DNA of 64,000 nucleotides from Culex pipiens pallens (Eukaryota; Arthropoda; Insecta; Diptera; Culicidae), in NCBI RefSeq assembly GCF_016801865.2, contig NC_068937.1, positions 130,052,117 through 130,116,116 on the forward strand, read 5' to 3'. The stretch's first letter is position 1. The number at the start of each line of letters is the position of its first letter. Shown in pieces: positions 34,441-44,344 of this stretch. The notes under the pieces are model-generated. The model was not told the DNA's origin. It did not search any database and worked only from the letters and a program-made list of their open reading frames with translations. The position numbers and the translations under genes were made by a program.

Positions 34441-35954
34441 AACGTATAATTAAAATAATGCTATTCATTAAAAATTTAAATTAAAAACTAGTCAAACTCT
34501 TTTAAACCTTTAAACCTTTAAAAAATGCAAAACAAAATATCAGAAGCTTGTCTTTCCCAAAATTGATTCACTCTTCAACGGAATCAATGTGCCAAAAGAA
34601 AAATTCATCACTTCTCAGCCCGTAAGGCGCAACAGCTCCTTCAATCTTCAGCAACAACATCGCAACGAACCTTCTGATATCGTCATCCCCCATCGCCCAA
34701 AAAAAAAAGAGAACATCACACCATCATCGGGAGGCAACTCTTTCACCTGATGCTACCTCCTGAAAACGCGCCCAGAGTGAAACGCGGAGTCTGTGTGAAA
34801 AGTGATACCGCATTGGTGGAATTTGCACATCAAATAGAATAGGGGTAGCACACATCCCATCACGCAATACAAATCAACCTTCCCCTCGTCCACCTTTACC
34901 GACATGTTCCGCGTGTATTTCGGGAGAAAGGGCGAATTTTCACTGTTTTACTGCGCCAATTTGTAATACATTTTTATTTTCGCGAAATATTGAAATTGGA
35001 ACTTTTCTGTGCACAACAAAACAAAATTTTCGCAAAATTACCTAAATTTTAAAGTTACAAATTTACCTAACCTTACTGTAAGTCGAATCGACTAAGTCGG
35101 TAGTGTACCCAAGGAAAATGCTGGGGAAAACGATCCATCTTCTTCGTCATCTTAGAAGGTTTTTCTATCTGCGTTGCTTCAAGGTGTTCCATTTGGTGCA
35201 TACATTTCAGTGCCAACCGACCACCCCTTTTTCGCTTTCGTTAACTTGTTGTGTACATCGTACTGGGAAGAGATTCGCCCAGAATATCCACTTCTTTTGC
35301 AGGAAATTTGATAGGGTTCATATTTTGTTATAAAGTTGCTTAAATTAAAAAAAAACCAAAATGAACTTTTGAAAATTATTGGAAATTTTCTTCAGTAATT
35401 TTTTTACGATGAAATTAAAATGTAGCCCAGAACCACCCAGTAAAAAGCAGTAAATTCCACGTGGAGGTGGCTGCTGGCGACCATCGCCATCATCGCCATC
35501 ACGGAACGAACCCCACGTTCGTTCCAAGTCCACGAAGCGGGTGGTTGCAAATCATGCCACCGGTGCTGCTGCTGCTGGCTGCCATCATGATTTACATTGA
35601 TAAGAAATATTGCGAAAAGTGTAACGAAATGGGAGAGCCGGCAAACACGAAACAGTCAGCAGCAGTTGCTTCATCAGAGTATGACGTTTTTTTTTGTGCG
35701 AGTTGAGGGGTGGTGGGAAAGCATGTGTGGAATTGCATACAATGTTACACTGCTGCTCAGTAACGTTACTTTGAAATGTCAGGGTGGGGGAAAAAATCTT
35801 GATTGAAAGCATTCGCAGGATTTTGTTTCTCCGCGGTGACAGAAGTGGAAGGGAAAGCTCTTGAAATGTGAAATTGAATTAGGTTGAACATGTCTGATTT
35901 CTAAGTGAACATTTTCGTGATCTTGAGATTATTTTTGTATGCAGAGTAAGTTTT
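34441..35954. other. Unique-looking sequence, no gene assigned
   Basis: A minus-strand frame from ATG at 34693 to TGA at 34568 encodes 41 residues (MGDDDIRRFVAMLLLKIEGA and onward) in GC-richer DNA. The plus strand is open over the same bases, so this is weak. A plus-strand frame in 35461-35706 has a hydrophobic stretch (PPVLLLLAAIMIYI), but its only ATG-initiated form is about 50 residues. No family recognised. Confidence 0.25.
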
Positions 35955-36150
35955 TGAGACTTGTTTTTTGTTGTATTTTTTAAATTCGGATGAAATTTAA
36001 TACGTGCAATTTCTATGATCAAAGAAGACATTTTGCATTATTAGTCCATACAAAGCTTCATACAATGTTGGCAGCTGCCCTTACAAAAAGGCAATTTAAA
36101 ATTAAAAAAATGTATTGCTTAGGTTTTTTTCAGAAAAAAGTTACACTCTT
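35955..36150. mobile_element. Relic of a fold-back family B arm
   Basis: TGTATTTTTTAAATTCGGAT, then ACATTTTGCATTATTAGTCC and TTGGCAGCTGCCC, follow in the same order as the outer part of the arm at 21477-21610. Strongly diverged; neither end preserved. Confidence 0.45.
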
Positions 36151-36196
36151 ATAAATAAAATTTATCAACAAAAAATTTTGGCTTTAAAATTTACAT

Positions 36197-37282
36197 CCCG
36201 AGCAGGGGTAAATAACACAGGAATACCAAATTTTGGTATTACTTGGACATATAACAACGACCAAAATGTGCTTTTGATTGCCCAGTAATAGATGGTAAAA
36301 TACCATGCAATCATACCAAAATCATGTATCTAAAAGACCACAACAATACCAAAACGTATTATTCCAAGGGTAACATATTACCACAAAATAACACCATTTC
36401 AATAACAAGTTGAGGTATTTTGGATTTTGGAACATTGCTTTTATACCAAAACTTGGTATTGCCATGGTTTTATTTTTTGGTATTTCCACGCCCTTGGAAT
36501 ATCAAATTTAGGTAGTCCTGTGATCCTATACATACATGATTTTGGTATTATTTCATGGTATTTTACCGTCTATTACAAGGCAACCAAGGGCACATTTTGG
36601 TCGCTGGTATTTGCAAAAGTAATACCAAAATTTGGTTTTTTCATGTCATTTGAAAAAAAAAAAACGAAAATGATAAGAATTCATTCAAACTATCAATTGA
36701 CTCCTTAATCAAAGTATTTGGATATCCCAATATAGACAAATTTCATAATTTTACAGGTTTTCTTAGTGGGTATGTCAATAATTTAAAAAAATAAACATTA
36801 ACATGTTAGGTTCTCAAGCCATTTTAGCGCAAAATTTAGCGCCTTGTCAAAATTGGTCAAAATTTGCCCATAGTTTCGGAGGAATTTGATAAAACACAGT
36901 AATATCAATATAATACCAAAATGTGGTGTCCTGACTTAGATTTCATTTCTTTAGGGGGCATATCAGAAATTTTTAAAATCATTAGGTTTTCAACGAAAGC
37001 ATTCACATACCTTATCAAAATTGTTCAAAAATTGTCCATAGTTTCTGAGGAATTGGATAAAATACTGTAATACCAAAAAATACCAACATGTGGTGCCCGA
37101 TCTTTGATAAATTCTGCAATTTCGCAATATCAAAACAATACCTTAAATTGGTATAATACCACATTTTGCTCTTGCAAAATCCTTAAGACAAATTTTAAAG
37201 GGTTCAGGAACACACAAATTTGGTATTGATACCAGAGAAAGGTGTTATTTCACATTTCCCTTGCTATTTAACCATGCTTGGG
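36197..37282. mobile_element. CCCGAGC-ended element built of AATACCAAA palindromes
   Basis: Starts CCCGAGCAGGGGTAAATAAC; the right end reads TTGCTATTTAACCATGCTTGGG, an imperfect inverted partner. A hairpin of about 410 bp (36225-36636) has arms with TTTTGGTATTACTT, ACCAAAATGTGC and AATCATGTAT inverted around about 36430. The rest repeats AATACCAAA / TTTGGTATT and a TGGTCAAAATTTGCCCATAG segment shared with 32690-33225. No coding capacity. Confidence 0.6.
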
Positions 37283-37369
37283 ATAATGGTTACTATCCAT
37301 TTTGGAAAATTCTCATTTTAAAAAATTGAATTGTAATTGTAAAAATTGTAAGATGCTACGCCACAAGTT

Positions 37370-37769
37370 TTTTTTTTTTTTTTCATAAAATTATTTTTAT
37401 TAGGTCCTTTTCGGTACTGGGACCTGGTTAGGACCGAGTCGGCTTTTGTAATTACATTTGGCTTAATAATTACAGAGGATCTTGTGTGTAAATGTTAATG
37501 GGAGGGGAGCCGATTACCCGCGGCCTACTCGGGGTTAGTAGGGAAGGAATTGATGTTAAAGACAAGGCGTGGGAAGGGAAGGGGAATTGTGTAGGGGTCT
37601 TGGTTGGCTCTGCTGGCCTTTGCGTTTTGTCCTCAGCCGCAACTCGGTGTCCAGCTGCTGGGGCGTTCTTGCTTTGCTTCCGGTGCAAACCAGAAACGAC
37701 GGCTTTGTGTGAAGGCGAGTTATACTAAATAGAGGAAAACTAACTGAAGAGAAACTAACTGGAAGAAAA
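37370..37769 (-). other. 3' UTR and poly(A) tail of the LINE
   Basis: 400 bp between the ORF2 stop and the duplication. On the sense strand it ends CCTAATAAAAATAATTTTAT then an A-run (37370-37383); AATAAA can serve as polyadenylation signal. The last ~165 bp before the tail is repeated with about 96 percent identity in the truncated copy at 45066-45237, which confirms the 3' end. Confidence 0.85.
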
Positions 37770-40700
37770 CTAAATAGATATTTTGGAATCTGAGAGGAAC
37801 TGATAGATAGGATAGAGAACATCAAGGTCTAGCTGAGATAGCGCGTCTCGCATCGGGATTTCTGGTGGTCTTCCTCGGGCCCTGAGGGTATCTTTCAACT
37901 TAATTCTGTGAGCCTGGTGATCTGGACACGCCCATACGAGATGGTCGATGTCCTGATAACCCTGCCCACAGTCGCAAAGGTTCGTATCACTCATGTTGAT
38001 ACGGTACAGATGAGCCTTGGACGAGTAATGGTTCGACATAAGGCGGGACATCGTTCTGATGAATCCACGCGTCAAGTCCATTCCCTTGAACCAGGCTTTT
38101 CTTTGCACCTTAGGTCGTATGGAATACATCCAACGTCCTTTGGTGTCGTCGTCCCATTGATTTTGCCAATCCAGAAGCGCACGCTGCCTCGGAAAACCGT
38201 AGCATTCTTGTAGGCTAATTGGCCTTTCAAAAATGTCTCCACTCTCAGCACCCTTCTTGGCGAGCAAATCCGCTTTCTCATTACCCGGAATCGAGCAATG
38301 AGCGCGGACCCACACCACCGTGATGCTGAAGTACTGAGCCGCCAGGTTGTTTAAAGTCTTGCGTATTTCCGTGAGGAAAAACGCAGACTCCCTGGTCGGC
38401 TTCAGAGACCGGATAGCCTCAACAGAGCTAAAGCTATCGGTGAAGATGAAGTAGTGATCAGGTGGCATGGTCTCGATGATTCGCAGTGCGCAGTAAACCG
38501 CGGCTAACTCTGCGACGTAAACCGAACTCAGGTCCTTCAGCTTAAAGAACAGCTGATAAGATTCATGATAAACACCGAAGCCCGTACAGCCGTCGAGCTT
38601 GGAGCCATCGGTGAAGAATCTGTTGTTTGGAGGAACATGGTTGTACTTTGATGCGAAGATCGACGGTACAACTCCCCGCAGAAGATGGTTTGGGATACCG
38701 CGGATATCGGCTTTCATGGACGTGTCGAAGCCAATCAGGGTGCTGCTGGTTAACGGAGGCGTGCGCTGTACCGTTGTGCTCGGGCTCCATTCCCACGATG
38801 ACATAAAGTCATAATATAGAAGCATGCGCCGAGACTCAACGTGAAGGTTCAGCAACGTTTCAAAGTTGTCAATTACCAGTTTATTCCTGTAATCACACCG
38901 GATCAGGAACCGGTAAGACAGTTCGTAGTAACGAGTTCGCAGAGGCAACACTCCCGCCAAGACCTCGAGGGTCATGTTGTGAGTTGAGTGCATGCATCCC
39001 AAGACAATGCGAAGACTTCGGTACTGTATCCGCTGGAGAACCAACAAGCGTGATTTCGCAGCTGTTTGGAAGCAGAAACTGCCATATTCCAGCACCGAGA
39101 GTATCGTTGTCTTGTACAGTCGAAGCAGGTCAGAAGGATGAGCACCCCACCGGTTGCCAGAGACGCTGCGCAGAAAATTAGTTCTTTGCAGGCACTTTTG
39201 CTTCAGGTAGTTGATGTGCTTCCCCCATGTTCCCTTTTGATCGAAGATGGTACCCATGTACATGAAGTGGTCCGACTGCTCGATAGTCTTTCCTGAGAGA
39301 GAAAGATTGAGCTGTGGCGGTTCATGCTTCCCCGTAAAAACGACCAGTTCCGTCTTCTCCGGAGAGAATTCAATACCCTTTCCAACTGCCCAATGGGCCA
39401 AGTTGTTCAGGGTATCTTGCAAGGGTTCTAGCAGATCGACTTCCTTCTTGGCAGCGATTGAAACCACTGCGTCATCTGCGTACTGTATAAGGGTGCAGTC
39501 TCCGGTCAAGCAATCGTCGATGTCGCTGACGTAAAAGTTATACATAGATGGACTAAGGCGTGAGCCTTGTGCCAAACCCATGTAACTTATCCGGGTGATT
39601 GCCAGATCACCTTGCACAAAGTGCATGTGTTTTTCTGACAACAGGTTGATGAGGAAGTTGCACATCGTCGGATTGAGACCGCTCCGCCGCAGCTTTACTC
39701 CCAACACATCGATGGAGACTGAATCGAATGCACCCTTGATGTCTAGAAAGACAGAAGCCATTTGCTGTTTCTTACCACGGGCTATGTCGATCCCTGTGGC
39801 CAGCAAGGCTAGACAGTCGCTTGTTCCCTTGCCTCTCCGGAAGCCATACTGCGTGTCTGACAGCAAGTGCTCTCGTTCCATCCATGGTTCGAGGCGGTCG
39901 AGGATCATCTTCTCCAGCAACTTGCGTAGACACGACAGCAAGCTGATTGGACGATACGAGTTGTGGTCGGACGCCGGCTTACCGGGCTTTTGAATGGCAA
40001 CCACCCGGACCTGTCGCCATTCGTGTGGAATTACGTTCTGCTCCACGAACGTGTTGAACAGATTCAACAGACGCTGCTTGGCGACGTCCGGAAGATTTTT
40101 CAGCAAGCTGAACTTGATCTTGTCCGGACCAGGAGCAGTGTTGTTGCCCGTCAATAGTGCTATGGAGAGCTCTACCATCGAGAAGGGAGGATTAGAATCG
40201 CTCCCATCAACAACGTCGAATGATGGTTGTGTCGGCACCGAGTCCGGGCACACCTTCTTGGCGAAATCCAATATCCACTTGTCCGATTTTTCCACACTCT
40301 CGTTCGGAACGGAACCTCTACGCATGGCCCTCGCAACGCGCCACAGAGTGCTCATGGACGTATCTGCTGGTAGTCCTTCAACGAACTCCCGCCAGTACAT
40401 TCGCTTCTTCCGCTTCAGAGTATTACTGTACCTGCGATCAAGAGCTCTGTACTTTTGGAAGTTCGCTCGGATTCCACACTTGCAGAAGTCCACATAAGCT
40501 ACAGACCTGGCCGCCGAGAGATCCGTACACTCCTTGTCCCACCAGGGGAGTGGAGGGCGCGTTCGGATGTATGGTCCCGGGACGGGTTTCGTTTGAGCTT
40601 GTAACGCACTGTCATAGATCAAATTAGCCAGAAAAGCATATTCTTCAAGCGGTGCCAACCCATCTCGCAACTCAACTCCAATGGAGACTGCCTCCGCGTA

Positions 40701-41471
40701 CTGTTTCCAGTCGATATTTCGCGTCAGATCGTAAGGCATCTCCACCGTTGTCGATTGCTGTGGGCCATGGCTAACCAGAATAGCGATCGGCAAATGATCA
40801 CTGCCACGAGGATCTTGGAGCACGTTCCAGTCACAAAGAACTGCCAGACTGTTGGAACAGAGCGACAAGTCGATGGCACTCGCCTTCGTACCAGACGTGG
40901 TTGGCGTTGGTGGTGTTGCAATGCGCGTAACTTGCTTGTCCCTGTTTAGTAGGGTCATCTGGAAGTCGTCGCACAGTTCATGAATCAGATATGCTTGAGG
41001 GTCTGTCTTGTGACTTCCCCACTCGGTGCTGTGAAGATTAAAGTCACCCAGAACCAGTCGCGGAGCCTGCAACAGCTCAAGCATACCCCACAACTTTTGT
41101 CGAGTTAACGACACCTGTGGGGGAACGTAGACGGACACAATGCAAATGTCCAGTCCTCTGATCCTGGCCTGTACTGCGACTGCTTCGATTCCTCCTAGCT
41201 TCGGGAGCGTGACCTTTCTAAAAGTGTGGCATTTCCTGACCCCAATCAGTACGCCTCCACCTCTATTTGGTCCTGCCCTGCTCTCTGTGATGATGTTGTA
41301 CCCCCGGAAAGCTGGCGTCTCATCTCCGATAAGAAACGTTTCGCTCAGCGCAAACACATCACAGTCCCGTTCGAATGCGAATTGTTGAAAATCGTTTAAC
41401 TTGGGGGTTAAACTTCTACAATTCCATTGTAGAAAGGAGATGCCGTTTTTCGTTTTTGGTGTATTACCCAT
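37770..41471 (-). CDS. LINE ORF2: endonuclease, reverse transcriptase, RNase H polyprotein
   Basis: 1233 residues from the ATG at 41471; an upstream TTG-initiated extension was rejected because the ATG overlaps the ORF1 stop. Domains in order: an APE-like endonuclease at about 12-233 (WNCRSL, SETF, GDFNLHSTEW, GSDHLPI), which nicks target DNA; reverse transcriptase at about 440-720 (GPDKI, RPISLL, GFRRGKGTSD, FLDIKGAFDS, AQGSRLSP, and catalytic YADD at 664-667), which copies the RNA at the nick; RNase H at about 950-1070 (TDGS D955, AELAA E988, TDS D1012, AHCSIPGNEKAD with D1068), with all four acidic positions present; and a C-terminal C-x-C-x8-H-x4-C motif at about 1166-1182. Everything needed for target-primed reverse transcription appears intact. 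RNase H excludes clades that lack it, such as typical Jockey or CR1 elements. Confidence 0.93.
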   Translation of the reverse strand: MGNTPKTKNGISFLQWNCRSLTPKLNDFQQFAFERDCDVFALSETFLIGDETPAFRGYNIITESRAGPNRGGGVLIGVRKCHTFRKVTLPKLGGIEAVAVQARIRGLDICIVSVYVPPQVSLTRQKLWGMLELLQAPRLVLGDFNLHSTEWGSHKTDPQAYLIHELCDDFQMTLLNRDKQVTRIATPPTPTTSGTKASAIDLSLCSNSLAVLCDWNVLQDPRGSDHLPIAILVSHGPQQSTTVEMPYDLTRNIDWKQYAEAVSIGVELRDGLAPLEEYAFLANLIYDSALQAQTKPVPGPYIRTRPPLPWWDKECTDLSAARSVAYVDFCKCGIRANFQKYRALDRRYSNTLKRKKRMYWREFVEGLPADTSMSTLWRVARAMRRGSVPNESVEKSDKWILDFAKKVCPDSVPTQPSFDVVDGSDSNPPFSMVELSIALLTGNNTAPGPDKIKFSLLKNLPDVAKQRLLNLFNTFVEQNVIPHEWRQVRVVAIQKPGKPASDHNSYRPISLLSCLRKLLEKMILDRLEPWMEREHLLSDTQYGFRRGKGTSDCLALLATGIDIARGKKQQMASVFLDIKGAFDSVSIDVLGVKLRRSGLNPTMCNFLINLLSEKHMHFVQGDLAITRISYMGLAQGSRLSPSMYNFYVSDIDDCLTGDCTLIQYADDAVVSIAAKKEVDLLEPLQDTLNNLAHWAVGKGIEFSPEKTELVVFTGKHEPPQLNLSLSGKTIEQSDHFMYMGTIFDQKGTWGKHINYLKQKCLQRTNFLRSVSGNRWGAHPSDLLRLYKTTILSVLEYGSFCFQTAAKSRLLVLQRIQYRSLRIVLGCMHSTHNMTLEVLAGVLPLRTRYYELSYRFLIRCDYRNKLVIDNFETLLNLHVESRRMLLYYDFMSSWEWSPSTTVQRTPPLTSSTLIGFDTSMKADIRGIPNHLLRGVVPSIFASKYNHVPPNNRFFTDGSKLDGCTGFGVYHESYQLFFKLKDLSSVYVAELAAVYCALRIIETMPPDHYFIFTDSFSSVEAIRSLKPTRESAFFLTEIRKTLNNLAAQYFSITVVWVRAHCSIPGNEKADLLAKKGAESGDIFERPISLQECYGFPRQRALLDWQNQWDDDTKGRWMYSIRPKVQRKAWFKGMDLTRGFIRTMSRLMSNHYSSKAHLYRINMSDTNLCDCGQGYQDIDHLVWACPDHQAHRIKLKDTLRARGRPPEIPMRDALSQLDLDVLYPIYQFLSDSKISI

Positions 41472-43122
41472 CAAAGGAAATGAACGACAAGAGGGGCATC
41501 GTGCTAGCAAGCTGTTTCCCGATGTGTCTAGCGAGAGGCTCAAACCGCTTTATGATTAAACGCGTCGGTTCACTCACAAAAGAACACAGCCATTCCACGA
41601 TTGTGGAAAAAGTAAGGACTCCCTTGAAGGCATCGGTGATCGGATTCGGTTGAGGAACCGTTTTTGGGGGGATCTTTGGCAGCTTGGGAACGGGCTTCAG
41701 CGGCTTGGGAACGGGCTTCGGTGCCGGCTTCGGAGCGGGCTTACCCGACGGACCGAAAGGAAAATCCTCCTCAAAGTTCAACGAGTCACTTTCCTTACCC
41801 TTGCCGCCAGCGGCTTTTTTGGACTTGGAAGCCTTGTTGCGCTTCGGGTTTGGCCCGGAAGAGTCACTTTCCTCGTCTCTCTGGAAGAGAACCTCCACAT
41901 CGGATTCCTCGTTCTCCGAATCTTCATCCGCCAAAGGAGCGAAGCGATTGGGGTGGGTCACCTGACTCAGGATTTCCGCGAAGGACTTCTTGGAGCGTTC
42001 CCTCAAGGATCGCTTCATCTTGTCCTCACGCTCCTTGTACTTTGGGCACTGCCGAGTTTTGTGCGGTTCCCCGCCACAAAGCAGGCATTTTTCAGCCTGC
42101 TTTTGGCAATCCACGTCCTTGTGGGGGCCGGCGCACTTTGAGCACTTGCTCTTGTTGCTGCAGTAGGTCTTGGTGTGTCCCAACTGCTGGCAGTTTTCGC
42201 AGCTCATCACTCGCGGAACGTACAATCGAACTGGAAGCCGAAGCTTGTACAGCTCAATGTAGTCCGGCAAAGCTGACCCTGCAAAAGTCACCCGGAACGA
42301 GGCAGAAGGAATGAACTTCTTCTGGCCACCCTCGGTGGTGACGTTGCCCAGTTGTCGGCACTCGAGTACCTCCACAGCTGGAAGTTTAGGGTTCTTGAAG
42401 CGTCCCACCGCCCTTGAGAGGTCGACAAGCGACAGACTGTCATCGGTCACCACGCCGTCGATTTCGACTTTGTGGGCCGGAATCCAAACACGGTACTCAA
42501 TGCTGAACCGCAGATCAGTTACGATCTGATTCGCTTGCATCGCGGAGTTCACGATCACGCGGAGCTTGCTCTTGTTCAGCTTGGTACATTCGACCACCCC
42601 AAGATAGTGCTTCTGCAAATCCTTGGTGATCTGTACAAAGTTTAACGGCTTCTGTTTGGGCCGGAAGAAGACCACCCATTCCGTTTGCGATCCCTCTTGA
42701 TACTGACGAGGACGAGGAATCGGTTTTTGAGAATGAGGATTCAGGGGCGGAGGGGGATTTGGATCCGGATTCGGCACCGGTGTTTTAGGAGGAATTGGAT
42801 CTGGATTGGGAGGAATCGGTTCTGGAGTCAAGGGAGGAATCGGGTCTGGAGTCAAGGGAGGAATCGGGTCTGGAGTCAAGGGAGGAATCGGTGGTTGAGG
42901 GGGAACCGGATTCGGATCTGATTTAGGACGCTTCCGCTTCGTCCTCTTAGACCCGACCGAGGATCCCCCTTTACCGCCAGCATCCTCATCCTTCAGGAAG
43001 TGGTCCCGGTTGGTGGTGTTTGAAGGAACTCCCGGAACAGAGTCCTCCATTTCCACGTCCTCGTCACCCTCAAGGGTTGAATCGAAGTCGAATTCCTCAT
43101 GGTCCGACTCGGTCGGATCCAT
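41464..43122 (-). CDS. LINE ORF1: gag-like nucleic-acid-binding protein
   Basis: 552 residues from the ATG at 43122. An upstream in-frame extension of 50 hydrophobic residues lies in the A/T-rich leader and starts at a non-ATG codon, so it was not used. The acidic N-terminus (MDPTESDHEEFDFD) is followed by a basic KRTKRKRPK patch. Next comes a proline-rich tract at about 72-130 made of 8-residue PPLTPDPI repeats, encoded by a 24-bp tandem repeat near 42810-42892. An RRM-like region follows at about 148-300, then three zinc knuckles: CENCQQLGHTKTYC (308-321), CSKCAGPHKDVDC (327-339) and CLLCGGEPHKTRQC (346-359). NRFAPL at 392 and a KPAPKP-rich tail complete it. Such proteins coat the element RNA. 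It ends eight bases inside the ORF2 start (ATGGGTAA), suggesting reinitiation for ORF2. Confidence 0.9.
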   Translation of the reverse strand: MDPTESDHEEFDFDSTLEGDEDVEMEDSVPGVPSNTTNRDHFLKDEDAGGKGGSSVGSKRTKRKRPKSDPNPVPPQPPIPPLTPDPIPPLTPDPIPPLTPEPIPPNPDPIPPKTPVPNPDPNPPPPLNPHSQKPIPRPRQYQEGSQTEWVVFFRPKQKPLNFVQITKDLQKHYLGVVECTKLNKSKLRVIVNSAMQANQIVTDLRFSIEYRVWIPAHKVEIDGVVTDDSLSLVDLSRAVGRFKNPKLPAVEVLECRQLGNVTTEGGQKKFIPSASFRVTFAGSALPDYIELYKLRLPVRLYVPRVMSCENCQQLGHTKTYCSNKSKCSKCAGPHKDVDCQKQAEKCLLCGGEPHKTRQCPKYKEREDKMKRSLRERSKKSFAEILSQVTHPNRFAPLADEDSENEESDVEVLFQRDEESDSSGPNPKRNKASKSKKAAGGKGKESDSLNFEEDFPFGPSGKPAPKPAPKPVPKPLKPVPKLPKIPPKTVPQPNPITDAFKGVLTFSTIVEWLCSFVSEPTRLIIKRFEPLARHIGKQLASTMPLLSFISFDG

Positions 43123-43722
43123 GTTTGCGGAGAAACGCGATAAACTAAACGAAAATGAAAGTGATGAAACTAATCGCAAAAGTAAAAAAGGAGAAAGAAA
43201 AAAAAAACTAACCGAAAAAAAAACTATGAGAAAAAAAAAACTAAACGCTAACAAAAAACTCGCCTTTCGCACTCACCGCCGAACTGGCCGCACTGGCTGC
43301 CGCCCGCAGCGGGATGCGCGGGAAGCTCGTTTGCGCGCGCTTGTTGTTGTTGTTGTTGTGCTGCCTGCTGCCAGCCACGTAAACAACGGGGGTTGTCTCC
43401 GACCTGGCCTGGCCGAAAACTGGTCCGACGACCGCAGTCGACTCTCCGGGGCCGATTCCACCGGCCAACGACCGTCTCTCGCCTCAGCTGCCTCCGCAGC
43501 CGCTGCTGCTGACTCCTCCTGCTGCTGCTGCTCGGATACGGGAACTCGTTCCTTCTCCGCCGCTGCACCGCCGCCGTGTCCACGACGACCAGATTGTGGC
43601 CTCTCTGACCACCGGAACGGGCTTGTCCGCTCGCACACGCCTCGGAATCGCCGTGAAAAACGCGCCAAACACACCGCGAAAAAACACGACTACCCGCTGA
43701 GACTTTTGCCAAAGCAATGGCA
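43123..43722 (-). promoter_or_regulatory. 5' UTR of the LINE, presumed internal promoter region
   Basis: 600 bp of GC-rich sense sequence starting TGCCATTGCTTTGGCAAAAG, with CAGCAGCAGCAGCAGGAGG and ACAACAACAACAACAAC runs, turning A/T-rich (TTTTTTCTC-type) just before ORF1. Full-length LINEs of this type usually carry their Pol II promoter here; no specific core element could be proven. The antisense strand has a 276-codon open frame that overlaps ORF1, judged incidental. Confidence 0.6.
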
Positions 43723-43735
43723 TACGCCACAAGTT

Positions 43736-44344
43736 GGTCAAAATTTAATTGACAGTGTTGCGAAAGAATTCTCAGTGAAATGGCTATATCAAGTTGGATT
43801 TGAAGTACTTTTCGATCAAAAATTTTTAATTTTAGTCTAAACATAAAATCAAAAAAGTTTTCGAATTAATTTCCATGTTTTTCAAAAATTAAGATTTTTT
43901 TCGACACATTAGCAACACACCACCAAATCAACTAGCTTCAAAGCTCAAAAGAATCATTTTTTTGTCAAGTCAAACATATCTGAAAATGAGATTTTTATTT
44001 TTGTCGCAATTTCATTGTTTGGGTGCAAAGTTGAATAAAAAAACTGATGTTGATCAGAAAATCCGTGTTCATAGTCTGTTTTATTTTTGTTATAATCCGC
44101 AACAAAGTAGTGGAAGTTTCTTGAATTTATTGATAGAAGACAACGCGTTGTCGTGTATATGTTGAATTTCTGTAGTTGAGCCGGTTGTTCGCGGTCCGGA
44201 CTGGACAAATTCGTGGTGAAGTTTGTTGCAAAGAAATCGTGCGCGAAGAATTTCATGAAATCGATTGAAACAGTTCAGTGTATCAGCACTATTTGAGGTT
44301 TACATGATAATGAATAATACGTTACTTAAAATTTCATTTTATTT
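43736..44344. other. AT-rich sequence, possible fold-back B remnant
   Basis: ATGGCTATATCAAGTTGGAT and GAAGTACTTTTCGATCAAAA near 43780-43820 faintly resemble the inner arm of family B. Otherwise no gene or repeat is supported. Confidence 0.3.

Larger units (their letters stand above)
37370..43722 (-). mobile_element. Full-length I-clade-type LINE (non-LTR retrotransposon), apparently intact
   Basis: 6353 bp on the minus strand, flanked by the exact 13-bp duplication TACGCCACAAGTT (37357-37369 and 43723-43735). Order on the sense strand: GC-rich 5' UTR (43722-43123), ORF1 (43122-41464), ORF2 (41471-37770), 3' UTR (37769-37384) and a poly(A) of about 14. The sense 5' end begins TGCCATTGCTTTGG. 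The RNase H domain plus zinc-knuckle ORF1 suggests the I superfamily (I, Outcast or Loa type); the exact clade cannot be fixed by eye. No frameshift or stop interrupts either ORF, so it could be recently active. Confidence 0.92.

Noticed and set aside
35461..35706. 81-codon frame with a hydrophobic segment
   Set aside because: The apparent start is GTG; from the first ATG only about 50 residues remain and no signal-peptide layout or homology is evident.
37770..41543. Longer ORF2 starting 24 codons upstream
   Set aside because: The upstream start is TTG and lies within ORF1; the ATG at 41471 overlaps the ORF1 stop and is the more natural start.
41640..42315. Plus-strand frames of 160-216 codons opposite ORF1
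   Set aside because: They are antisense shadows of the proline-rich and zinc-knuckle coding region, with no recognisable features of their own.
43010..43840. 276-codon plus-strand frame next to the LINE
   Set aside because: It lies antisense to the GC-rich 5' UTR and the start of ORF1, includes A-runs, and runs past the element boundary into unrelated sequence.
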